Shown here in pieces: positions 1 to 8,181 of a stretch of 29,037 nt of DNA. Below the pieces are notes generated by a model. It had not been told where the DNA came from. It worked only from the letters and a program-made list of their open reading frames with translations, and searched no databases. The translations under genes were made by a program, and so were the position numbers. How positions within the stretch are numbered: position 1 is the first letter of the stretch; each line of letters opens with the position of its first letter. Source of the stretch: a virus; the IMG/VR virus record IMGVR_UViG_3300037493_004061, positions 1 to 29,037 of that record; one strand, written 5' to 3'.

Positions 1-277
1 CACCTGCATTTCCATCAGCCGACAAATCGGCCCACATCTCCACGGACAGATTTGCGGGATGCAATATCGCGTTATGGGGTACTTCAATGTATTGTGAACT
101 TGCGCGCACAAACTGCCGCGCGTAGGCGAAGGGCATCCCGGCCACAGGCACGACGGTCGTGCCGTTGTTCGTTCCCGTCAATCCGTTTGGCCCCACGTCC
201 ACGGCATTGCCGCCTGCCGCCTCGTCCAGCCGCCAGAGGCCGATGGTGCCATTATCGGGGATCATTCTTCTAGACAT
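1..277 (-). CDS. LamG/concanavalin A-like lectin adhesin (N-terminal part, runs off window)
   Basis: Only the first 92 codons are inside the window; the gene continues past the left edge. The start ATG at 277 has AAAGGA five bases upstream and lies 9 bp after the previous stop. The protein begins MSRRMIPDNGTIGLWRLDEA. The pattern IGLWRLDEA...GNAVDVGPNGLTGT...QFVRASSQYIEVPHNA...LSVEMW is the opening half of a Laminin_G_3 (concanavalin A-like jelly-roll) domain, a family that binds carbohydrate or other surface ligands. At the distal end of a tail operon it is probably a fibre or tip adhesin (inference). The coding is about 58% GC, with codons such as CTG, CGG, GTG and GGC, unlike the AT-rich genes before it. 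That suggests recent acquisition from a GC-richer source. The specific ligand cannot be told. Confidence 0.8.
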   Translation of the reverse strand, partial: MSRRMIPDNGTIGLWRLDEAAGGNAVDVGPNGLTGTNNGTTVVPVAGMPFAYARQFVRASSQYIEVPHNAILHPANLSVEMWADLSADGNAG

Positions 278-286
278 TAATATCCT

Positions 287-889
287 TTAAGTTGGATCTT
301 CAGTACAATCAAACAAAAAATTACTATTTGCATTCACACGAATAGGTAAAGCAATATCTACATTTGGACTATGGCTTCCTAAATATCTGAATATATAAAG
401 TGCATCCTTTTGAATCGATGCAATTTCTCTTACAAAATGTGATGCAGTAGAAAATATTGTATATTCTTGTCCTGCTCCTGCTCTCATTTTCATTTTGCGT
501 TCGCGCTCATAAACATATAACGGTAATGAATAGGCTCGATTAACAGAAGGAGCGTTACCTTCTGTTAATATAGTTGGAGATAAAACAATTTCTCTATCTT
601 CAAAGTTATATATGAAATATTTTAAATAATCCTTAGTCTTATAAAAGAAAATAACTTCATTTGGAGTTAAGCCTTCTATAATACTAAAGTTTAATATATA
701 ATCTGTTACATTCATTATCATGAAATCATTACCATATTCATCACTATTACTTCTAGCAATAAAATATGTACCTTGCGTTAATTCAGATAACCAGATTGCA
801 AATGATTGAGCTAAACCACTACAATAAACGGCTCGAATAAGCCGAGCACTGTTCTGCATAGAAAAAATTTGTGGGTCTGTTAGTGCCAA
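287..889 (-). CDS. Unknown distal-tail protein, 200 aa, TTG start
   Basis: I do not recognise this family. The reading frame is open from 910, but I place the start at the TTG at 889-887 because GGGAG (896-900) lies six bases upstream and the product then begins naturally as MALTDPQIFSMQNSARLIRA. The upstream gene ends at 903, so this choice leaves a 13-bp gap instead of an overlap. The protein looks globular and mixed alpha/beta, with many aromatic residues and no signal peptide or membrane segment. It lies between the 1680-residue tip protein with its small companion gene and the lectin adhesin, so a baseplate or fibre-attachment role is plausible, from position only. An in-frame ATG at residue 11 is possible but lacks a good ribosome-binding site. 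Confidence 0.75.
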   Translation of the reverse strand: MALTDPQIFSMQNSARLIRAVYCSGLAQSFAIWLSELTQGTYFIARSNSDEYGNDFMIMNVTDYILNFSIIEGLTPNEVIFFYKTKDYLKYFIYNFEDREIVLSPTILTEGNAPSVNRAYSLPLYVYERERKMKMRAGAGQEYTIFSTASHFVREIASIQKDALYIFRYLGSHSPNVDIALPIRVNANSNFLFDCTEDPT

Positions 890-895
890 GATAAT

Positions 896-901
896 CTCCC
901 A
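896..901 (-). promoter_or_regulatory. Shine-Dalgarno site deciding a TTG start
   Basis: TGGGAG on the minus strand sits six bases before the TTG at 889. The upstream in-frame TTG at 910 has no comparable site, which moves the start of the 200-residue protein inward by seven codons. Confidence 0.6.
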
Positions 902-902
902 A

Positions 903-1172
903 TCAAGCAAATTCTAAAGTAAAATAAACAACGTTTTCGCCTTCAATACTGCCTGGAGTCGCACCAGCCGCAATAACAACAGCATCAAATTTTTCTTTTA
1001 ATCGTGGAATTTCTGGATCAAAACCATTTACTATACTTTTTGTCCCAGGTTGAATGCTTATAATACTATTAAATTCTGGATCAATCGCTTCAAAAATGTT
1101 TAACATATTTAAAGTGACTATATTTTGCGTTGCGTTTGTTATAGTCATTTTAAATGGATATTGAGTATTCAT
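903..1172 (-). CDS. Small unknown distal-tail protein, 89 aa
   Basis: A short AT-rich gene with an excellent ribosome-binding site (AAAGGAG, six bases before the ATG at 1172), beginning 17 bp after the stop of the 1680-residue gene. The protein starts MNTQYPFKMTITNATQNIVT and ends in a run of alternating hydrophobic residues (ENVVYFTLEFA), suggesting an all-beta fold. There is no membrane segment, signal peptide or recognisable catalytic motif. Its position directly behind the large tip/adhesin gene suggests a structural companion or chaperone of that protein, but this is inference only. Confidence 0.75.
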   Translation of the reverse strand: MNTQYPFKMTITNATQNIVTLNMLNIFEAIDPEFNSIISIQPGTKSIVNGFDPEIPRLKEKFDAVVIAAGATPGSIEGENVVYFTLEFA

Positions 1173-1189
1173 TCTTTTCTCCTTTGTGT

Positions 1190-4100
1190 TTATATTTGAG
1201 ATGAAGCAACTATTGTTACAGCCGGTATTCTCATTTTAAGACCACGTTTTCGACATACTTTCCACTTGAACGTGGTGCTTGGCGTAATTTCGTCTTCATA
1301 AGTTTTGAGCACTGCACCAGGACCATAACCAGTAATGCTTTTGATTTTATACCATCTTCGATACATATTGCCGGTTGTTTTATATAATAATATCCAATCA
1401 TCTGCTACTGCTTGAGCGCTTAATGTAATGCCAGTGAGCGTAATTTCATTCGTCCAGCCATCACCATCTGTATCAGCAGATGAAGTTGCTGTTTCTGTAG
1501 CCGAATCTTCTTGAATCAAATTGAATTGAGCACTGTCAGAAACTCCCATGCACCCGGATCTATATGAAATATACGCTGAAAATGTAGTATCCCATGACGC
1601 CGCTTGTTGATGAGCTATACTAAATGTTGTAAAATCACGCTCAATATTGAATGTAGAATTAATAGATAATGGTATGTCTTTCGTAGTTACTTTAATTTGA
1701 TTCGAAGCTGGAATGTCTAAAACAGTATAAGTTACGCAAGTAATCGGTCTTCCAATATGTTTAAAAAATGTTGTCGTATCATCAAATCGAACTTTATCTG
1801 TAGGCGCAAAATTAGTAAGAGCCCATGTTAAACCAGTTTGACCTTTATTCCAAGTTCCAGTTTGACTACTCACATATGCTGTACCTACTTCAAATGAAAC
1901 ACCGGCAACAACATTCGCAGCTATCCAATTTCCATTATAATTTGTTGTACTAGTAATCGTTACCGCGTCACCATTAACTAGCGTATGACTAGCTGAATTA
2001 AATACTGCTTGCCCTCCGTTATTGGTAACAGACGTTATCGAACCATTTGCTTGAGAAGCGATTGTGCGATTAACAAGAATTGTTGTACTATTAACAAACG
2101 TATCAATCGTAACAAACCCATCATAAGTCCCTCCAGAAACAGATAATAATGGAACACGTAATTTTTTATTTACAGAACTAATACTAAATATTGCTGTTGA
2201 TGATTCAACTTGTGTTGTGTTTGCGTATGCAATTAAATCTGTATTATTTTGTTCATAAAAGCTTTCTCCACCCCCAACTTGAATTACATCTGTAAATAAA
2301 TATCCATAACTCATATCAATTCCAGTTGCTGCATTAACCGATTCATACATTACAGCTTTAAGATTTACAGACTGAAATGTCGCAACATAACGAGAATCAT
2401 CTCGATCAGAAGTGAATAAATTAGACGGACCCATTGGAACATAATTTTCATCTAAAAGTATAATTGTTGCAACATATGCCTCATTCCCGCCCAGACTGCT
2501 GACATTTTCGCGATGGATCTTCCAGTGCGTGCGTCTACGCGCTTCTTGACTAAGCTCTCTAATATCAAAAACAATTGCAGATGTTCTAGCTACATAATCT
2601 CCTAAAGATGTCCTTACATATCCATTTATAGCGCTTAATCCATAAGGGTCACAGAAAACACCAGCATCAATATAACCAACTGCTCCTACTTTTGTTATTG
2701 GATCGTTAGCCGCAACGCCACTAAAATATTTTGTTGATTTTACAGCATCCCAATTTATGCCAGCGTTAATACTCGAATGTAATTTATATTGTTGGTACAA
2801 AAATTGTTCATAAGCATAAGTTGTACTTTGATAAACAAGCGCTACATATCCAACTGCTGGAATTAAACGTAATGTCCATTTGCGATCATTTTCATCTGCT
2901 GCCCAAGCAGACGAAAGAGTAATCGTATTTGTTCCCGTATCTACTGCTGTAATAAGTTTACTTGTATTATTGCCACCTGTTAATGCACCATGAACGCGCA
3001 CAGTTTTATTTATATCTCCACTTCCAAACGTATATGTTCCCGTTGGACATTGCGCTTTTCCAACGCCAGTATCATTCCAAATATCCAAGTCTCCTGCATC
3101 ATAACATGTTTCATGAATTCGTCGTGCAGCTAAATAATGAGGATTGCTAGGACCATTCCAAACATGCGTCATGTTCGGATAGTTTGTTGTTGCAGTAGCG
3201 TAAAATTGCGTATATTCAGAAACACCACGCATATATATAGGATTTGTTGTATCAGTAGCGTTATCTATATAACCACCATCAATACCATCTTCTAGTGTCC
3301 AAAGAGAGCCAGCTTGAACCGTTGGCTCATCTAAACGTACAATTGTAGGAAATGCATGAGAGTCTATATTATATGAAGCAGTCATTGTGTTGTCTTTAAC
3401 TCGACCAATTGAACAAGTATATGTTGTATTTTCATCTACAATAAATTCATTCGTTTGTAATGTTCCTCCACCAGCTTGTACAAATTTAATATAAAGACCA
3501 TTATCCAATGGAGTTTCAATTTCCATTACTCGTTGTGACCCAACACCACAAGTAACTGTACATTCCGTGTGTGGGCCAGCAGGGCTGCCTACTCCCGCAA
3601 AATCAATATTACTCCAATAACCATTAATAATGCCCATATTCCAAGACGAACCATTCCATCTAAAACATGTCCAATAACCAGTCGTTAATGAACTAGATGT
3701 ATAATATGGATATCCATCAACATGAGGGTCTGGATAATGATGTATAAATATTCCACCAAGACCAATATCATCAAAATTATAACTTATATAAGCAGGCGCT
3801 TGTAAAAAACCATTTGAAGTAGTCAAATTATAATAACTTCCGCCAAGCGGTGTGCCAGTTTGACCAAAGGTTGTATGTGTATTTTTAGATTGTGTTTGAA
3901 TCACATAACAATCTGGATAATTATAATAAGCAGCTTGAACCGTTAAAAGAACTTGCCCTGTTTTTAAATCTTGAATAACTCGCGTATTGTAATGAGGTCC
4001 ATTAAAACTTAAATTAATTGACGTTGGCCAACTATTAGTGGACGAATGATGATAACGAGTTATGGATGTAGCTCCCCAATTATAAATTCTCGTTACTTCA

Positions 4101-6232
4101 TGCTGATAAGAACCGACCCAAATATTGTTTTGAAATGTAGTTACTCCAGAACCAGCAATATTTGAGAATTTAGTTACAGTAACGCTTCTAGCATTTTGAA
4201 ATGTTTGTCCACCAGAAAGTTGAGCATTTGTTCGTGTTTCTGGCATCGTTGTATCATTAGGATTTATACGACAAACAGCAGGATCAGTAGTAAGTCCCCC
4301 AACTAAATCTGGCACCCAATAAAGAATACCATCAGTATCATAATCACATGGTGGATGAATGTATCCATCTGTATATGATAGGCTAGTAATCGCGGAGATA
4401 AATAAAAGTCGACATTGATTATTTGCCAAACAACCTTTTTGTAAAGTTAAACCTACCTGAACACCACCAAATGAAGTAGCAGCAGTTAATGTAAATTGAT
4501 TATTATTATCTACACTTAATATTTGTCGTTTGCTGGTTCCACTAAAAGTCACCCAATCTCTAACTGCTAATTCTGTAAGTAATGCTGCGTCCAATGCTGG
4601 ATTCGTAACAGTTACTCCATCTCCAGCTACATTCCAACTATTAGTGCCCGTTAAAGATGATAATTTGTGCATTCGATTCCATGTTGTTCCGCTATTTTCT
4701 GTATAAGCGATTCCGCCATCTCCGCCAAGACTATCGTTACCACAAAGCGCCCAAATACGGTTGTTGAACGTGTCACAGCAGACACCACGCACGTTCTTAG
4801 ATGGTAATCCATTAGCATCTGCTGCGTTTGTTTGTTTAGAAAATTTAGCTACACAATCTGGATAACGGGCATTGCCACTCGGATATGGATCGATTTTGAA
4901 GAGCGAATAACCGACGCTGGTACTGCTATCATCGATGCCAATCCAAAGTTTGTTCGAAGCTGTGCCATCGATATCCATGTCTCGCCAGTAGATGATGCCA
5001 GTAGGAAGATTAGTAATATCGTTATCGAGATATGGATAATCTAAACCATGATTACTCATTTCAACCCAACGCGCCAAACCATATGGAGCGTAGGTCGCGC
5101 CAGCCGCGCCATGATCTGCTAATGTCCATCGACAAACGCCGCGATCATGTATACTAACTATATTTTCACGATTTGTTAATGTAGACAAAATAGACATTGC
5201 TCTGCCATAAGTATCATGCATTGGAGCATTACTATAAGCCATGTTATATTGCGGAACCGCCCACCATGTAGTTCCAGATACATAACGATGACGCCGAAAG
5301 AAATATTCACCAATTGGACCAGTACGCATAGTCCAAGTTAAACTACTTTCATTTGTAAAAGATTGATTAATAGTAACGGCATCTGTTTCTACTGTATTTG
5401 CGTCAATATAAGTAACAACTTTAAAGGTTCCAATATTATATGCTCCACTTCTTATTGCGATATAATGATTACCATCAGCATCACCTGGAACAAACCCAGC
5501 AAAAGTAGTATCTTTGAATGTATAATTATTAGTAGTTGCCGGGAAAGCTTCGCCTGTTGTTTTTGTTCCTCCAACAATAATTCCAGTACCGCCAGATTTC
5601 GTATAATAAATTTGATATGTAGCTGAAAACATCTTACTTTCTGGAGGGTCATAGACACCAGTAATTGCAATACTTCCTTGAGATAAAGCAATTTGTCCAA
5701 CTTCATTAAAATTAGCACTTCGTCCAATGGGATGTTTAAATAAATTACCAATTGTTGTACCAGGAATATCAACAGAAGTTATTAAAGGAAAGCCATAATT
5801 TCCATTTGGATATTCGCCTATTGGAGTAAAATTAGTATTATTAAAACGAATACCAGCGCTCCCAATTGATATACTATTAGTAGTTAAAATAGCATTTGTA
5901 TCTGCAAAATATTCTCTCATACTACTTGGATCGCGATATTTTGTTGGGCTTGGTGTAAGCCAAATTTCATAACCACCTGTTTTATCTGACCAAGATTTAT
6001 ATAAATGTTCAAGATAATTTTTATCTTTATAATAACGTAAATTCGAAAATCTATTAAAAGATGGAACAACAAATGGATAATTATCATATGTTGCAGTATA
6101 TCCTGTTTGTACAAATGCATTATACATAAGAGTTCTAATTGCTGGATTAGGAATTATATTTATAGGCATATCAATATGTTCATTGCCGATATCCATATGA
6201 ACAGCGCCTTGCGAAAAATAACTTCCGTTCAT
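1190..6232 (-). CDS. Giant multidomain tail tip/adhesin protein, 1680 aa
   Basis: Start ATG at 6232 with GAGG seven bases upstream. The protein is rich in Tyr, Trp, Thr, Asn and Gly, as expected for an extracellular beta-structural protein, and has no membrane segment. Residues from about 330 to 1000 look like a propeller-type repeat region, with an Asp-box-like motif (TENSGTTWNR) near residue 512. Four or five smaller beta modules, each closing with a W-x-L/M-R/K-like strand, occur near residues 260-325, 540-605, 1065-1125, 1350-1480 and 1595-1665. The stretch near 1404-1450 (HTLVNGDAVTITSTTNYNGN) resembles the E1_FCCH-like modules common in phage tail proteins. It is probably a central tip or receptor-binding fibre protein. 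I see no convincing hydrolase active site. Alternatives are a host-range fibre or a very long baseplate hub. Confidence is high for coding and virion role, moderate for receptor binding. Confidence 0.85.
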   Translation of the reverse strand: MNGSYFSQGAVHMDIGNEHIDMPINIIPNPAIRTLMYNAFVQTGYTATYDNYPFVVPSFNRFSNLRYYKDKNYLEHLYKSWSDKTGGYEIWLTPSPTKYRDPSSMREYFADTNAILTTNSISIGSAGIRFNNTNFTPIGEYPNGNYGFPLITSVDIPGTTIGNLFKHPIGRSANFNEVGQIALSQGSIAITGVYDPPESKMFSATYQIYYTKSGGTGIIVGGTKTTGEAFPATTNNYTFKDTTFAGFVPGDADGNHYIAIRSGAYNIGTFKVVTYIDANTVETDAVTINQSFTNESSLTWTMRTGPIGEYFFRRHRYVSGTTWWAVPQYNMAYSNAPMHDTYGRAMSILSTLTNRENIVSIHDRGVCRWTLADHGAAGATYAPYGLARWVEMSNHGLDYPYLDNDITNLPTGIIYWRDMDIDGTASNKLWIGIDDSSTSVGYSLFKIDPYPSGNARYPDCVAKFSKQTNAADANGLPSKNVRGVCCDTFNNRIWALCGNDSLGGDGGIAYTENSGTTWNRMHKLSSLTGTNSWNVAGDGVTVTNPALDAALLTELAVRDWVTFSGTSKRQILSVDNNNQFTLTAATSFGGVQVGLTLQKGCLANNQCRLLFISAITSLSYTDGYIHPPCDYDTDGILYWVPDLVGGLTTDPAVCRINPNDTTMPETRTNAQLSGGQTFQNARSVTVTKFSNIAGSGVTTFQNNIWVGSYQHEVTRIYNWGATSITRYHHSSTNSWPTSINLSFNGPHYNTRVIQDLKTGQVLLTVQAAYYNYPDCYVIQTQSKNTHTTFGQTGTPLGGSYYNLTTSNGFLQAPAYISYNFDDIGLGGIFIHHYPDPHVDGYPYYTSSSLTTGYWTCFRWNGSSWNMGIINGYWSNIDFAGVGSPAGPHTECTVTCGVGSQRVMEIETPLDNGLYIKFVQAGGGTLQTNEFIVDENTTYTCSIGRVKDNTMTASYNIDSHAFPTIVRLDEPTVQAGSLWTLEDGIDGGYIDNATDTTNPIYMRGVSEYTQFYATATTNYPNMTHVWNGPSNPHYLAARRIHETCYDAGDLDIWNDTGVGKAQCPTGTYTFGSGDINKTVRVHGALTGGNNTSKLITAVDTGTNTITLSSAWAADENDRKWTLRLIPAVGYVALVYQSTTYAYEQFLYQQYKLHSSINAGINWDAVKSTKYFSGVAANDPITKVGAVGYIDAGVFCDPYGLSAINGYVRTSLGDYVARTSAIVFDIRELSQEARRRTHWKIHRENVSSLGGNEAYVATIILLDENYVPMGPSNLFTSDRDDSRYVATFQSVNLKAVMYESVNAATGIDMSYGYLFTDVIQVGGGESFYEQNNTDLIAYANTTQVESSTAIFSISSVNKKLRVPLLSVSGGTYDGFVTIDTFVNSTTILVNRTIASQANGSITSVTNNGGQAVFNSASHTLVNGDAVTITSTTNYNGNWIAANVVAGVSFEVGTAYVSSQTGTWNKGQTGLTWALTNFAPTDKVRFDDTTTFFKHIGRPITCVTYTVLDIPASNQIKVTTKDIPLSINSTFNIERDFTTFSIAHQQAASWDTTFSAYISYRSGCMGVSDSAQFNLIQEDSATETATSSADTDGDGWTNEITLTGITLSAQAVADDWILLYKTTGNMYRRWYKIKSITGYGPGAVLKTYEDEITPSTTFKWKVCRKRGLKMRIPAVTIVASSQI

Positions 6233-6252
6233 GGCTTTCCTCGTTTTATTCG

Positions 6253-6915
6253 TTAAACAGCTTCCGAAAACACATATTTATACACAATTTCTAATGTTTG
6301 TGTATTTGTTTGATATATTTCAGAAGTAAGTTTTGTTCCTGAATTCATAACAATTGCGTGGCCATATGTATATGCATCAACGCCGCCACCACCATAGGAA
6401 GGAGCATAAAGCCCAATCAAGCGTACATATCTACCTGGCGCTGTAGGAGCCGAAAAAGTGCATGTATAGGTCCATATTTTATTTGCATAATCAATTGATG
6501 CGGTCGCTGCCTGTGTAAAAATATTGGCATATGTATTATACCAAACAGTTTTTTTAGGATGAATAGGTTGATCATCATTTGAAATAGCAATATTCATATT
6601 ATTTTTCAATATTGTAGTTGTAGACCATACAAATTGAAATAAATACCATGTTTCATAAATAATATTCTCTTGAGCAACTTGTTTAATAATTGAGCCATGC
6701 TCACTTGTTGAATAACCACAAGAATCACATATATATAAGCAAGGTCTAATATCTGGTAAACGCATTCGAGAATTGCATTTTGGGCAAAATGGAAGTTCTC
6801 TTAATGTAGCTTGAATCCAACCATGTACTTTTGGCAAACCACACGCCAAGCCGCCTTGTTGACGTTCGATTTCTAATAACTCAGATAATTTTAAACGCTT
6901 TTGTTTAGCAATCAT
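6253..6915 (-). CDS. Distal-tail protein with N-terminal zinc ribbon and C-terminal beta domain, 220 aa
   Basis: I chose the ATG at 6915, with GGAG six bases upstream; the in-frame GTG one codon earlier is only three bases from that site. An N-terminal basic helix (KQKRLKLSELLEIERQQGG) is followed by a four-cysteine ribbon, CPKC at about residues 44-47 and CDSC at about 63-66, the classic spacing for a zinc-binding knuckle pair. The remaining 120 residues look beta-rich (TTTILKNNMNIAISNDD, then GRYVRLIGLYAPSYGGGG), similar in style to small phage fibre or baseplate domains. The gene lies 6 bp after the 418-residue repeat protein and 20 bp before the 1680-residue tip protein. A ribbon at the head of a tail protein is unusual; it may be an assembly or attachment module (inference). 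Confidence 0.8.
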   Translation of the reverse strand: MIAKQKRLKLSELLEIERQQGGLACGLPKVHGWIQATLRELPFCPKCNSRMRLPDIRPCLYICDSCGYSTSEHGSIIKQVAQENIIYETWYLFQFVWSTTTILKNNMNIAISNDDQPIHPKKTVWYNTYANIFTQAATASIDYANKIWTYTCTFSAPTAPGRYVRLIGLYAPSYGGGGVDAYTYGHAIVMNSGTKLTSEIYQTNTQTLEIVYKYVFSEAV

Positions 6916-6924
6916 CACTAACTC

Positions 6925-8181
6925 CTATGGACCAATTGGAGGAAATGAACTATCAGTCCAATTTAAATAATTACCATTACCAGGAGTAGGTAAGCTAATA
7001 TATTCACTAATAGAATTTGGATATAATGCTATTGAATTTCCCCAAATTTCAATAACAGTCTCTGTCGTATATGAATTTTTATAATATACTGGCATTACCG
7101 CATACCGAACATAAGGTGTTGGATCTAAATCTTCAAATTCTATATAACTATCAGAACCAAATACTTTATAATCCAAAATAGATGGTGTACCATTATCGAA
7201 CCGGACAAAATAATATCCTACAAGTAGACTATTTTCTAATGTAATAGATGGCCGAGATACTCGAACTTTAATTGTAGATTGACTTAACATACCGTCTGCA
7301 ATATTTGGAGTTGGCGCAGCATCATATGGAGATGGATTTAACACAAGATATGCACCAGATCCTGGTAAAGCCATTGACATTGATTCAATAACTGCTTGTT
7401 TTAATGGTGGAAAATTAGCATCAACAAATGATAAATAATTTCCATTACCAGGAAGAGCTAAATTCATATTCTCTATTATGGCTTGTTTTAATGGCGGGAA
7501 AACTTCTTCCAAATATGATAAATAATTTCCGCTACCAGGAAGACCTAGATTTACAGTCTCACGAATAGAACGTATTTGATTTTTTGTATCTGGAATGTCA
7601 TCTGGATTGGCTTCTATATACCAAATAGTTCCATGATGATTGAAATAGATAAATACTTTATTTAATGTTGGATCATATACCATACCAACATCTTCACCTG
7701 GAACAGTAATTACCTCTGAACTGCGTGGATCGACAACTTGTAAATAAACATTTCCAGGTCCATCGAAATTCACTGGCCAAGATGATTCATTGTTATGGAC
7801 TCTTCCTGTCCACACATAAGCACCAGCTTCAATAATTTGTGGACTAATTAAATCTGTTTCTGTTGTTAATCTTTCTAATCCAATTCTAAATTTATATGCA
7901 ATTGTTTCTCCACTATCATTAGCATTTACTTTCACAGAATCACCAGGAGTATAGCCACTTGGAGCATCCAATACCAACCTATATAATCCAACAATATCAG
8001 TAATATATACTCCAGACCAACCGGCTTGAAATCCACTTATATTATCCCACACTAAAATGTCCGCTCCTGCGTTTATTCTCACATAAACAGAGACTGGTAA
8101 ATTAGTAAAATCAATAATGATACCTTGTGACGTATCAATATATTGATCTAAATGTTGAGGACAAACAGGAGTTATTGTCAT
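6925..8181 (-). CDS. Distal tail protein with PGxGNYL...FPPLKQA tandem repeats, 418 aa
   Basis: The ATG at 8181 overlaps the tape-measure stop by 4 bp (ATGA), implying translational coupling. The N-terminal 200 residues look like two beta modules (for example VSVYVRINAGADILVW and YVWTGRVHNNESSWPVNFDG). Residues 211-281 hold two full copies and one partial copy of a 27-29-residue unit with consensus LPGxGNYLxxxxxxFPPLKQAxIE. A further copy, PGNGNYLNWTDSSFPPIGP, forms the extreme C-terminus. Residues about 290-395 look like a fibronectin type III-like domain (inference). No membrane segment or enzyme motif is seen. The first gene after the tape measure is usually a distal tail or baseplate component, which fits, but I cannot assign a precise family. 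Confidence 0.8.
   Translation of the reverse strand: MTITPVCPQHLDQYIDTSQGIIIDFTNLPVSVYVRINAGADILVWDNISGFQAGWSGVYITDIVGLYRLVLDAPSGYTPGDSVKVNANDSGETIAYKFRIGLERLTTETDLISPQIIEAGAYVWTGRVHNNESSWPVNFDGPGNVYLQVVDPRSSEVITVPGEDVGMVYDPTLNKVFIYFNHHGTIWYIEANPDDIPDTKNQIRSIRETVNLGLPGSGNYLSYLEEVFPPLKQAIIENMNLALPGNGNYLSFVDANFPPLKQAVIESMSMALPGSGAYLVLNPSPYDAAPTPNIADGMLSQSTIKVRVSRPSITLENSLLVGYYFVRFDNGTPSILDYKVFGSDSYIEFEDLDPTPYVRYAVMPVYYKNSYTTETVIEIWGNSIALYPNSISEYISLPTPGNGNYLNWTDSSFPPIGP
7339..7551 (-). repeat. Protein-coding tandem repeat, about 27-29 codons, 2.5 copies
   Basis: Two and a half tandem copies encode LPGxGNYL-x6-FPPLKQA-x-IE. The two full copies differ at several residues, so this is a diverged duplication within the coding frame, not a recent DNA expansion. 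A fourth, isolated copy ends the protein at 6925-6993. Confidence 0.8.

Noticed and set aside
5452-5772. Second minus-strand frame of 106 codons within the 1680-residue gene
   Set aside because: It has no ribosome-binding site, a Leu/Ile-rich low-complexity product and lies wholly inside a well-supported gene.
1190-6232. Sialidase or other glycosidase activity of the tip protein
   Set aside because: A single Asp-box-like motif is structural and not catalytic. I could not find a set of active-site residues for any glycosidase family.
7339-7551. CRISPR-like or noncoding tandem DNA repeat
   Set aside because: The repeats lie in one reading frame, diverge mainly between similar codons and residues, and have no spacers. 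They are protein repeats.
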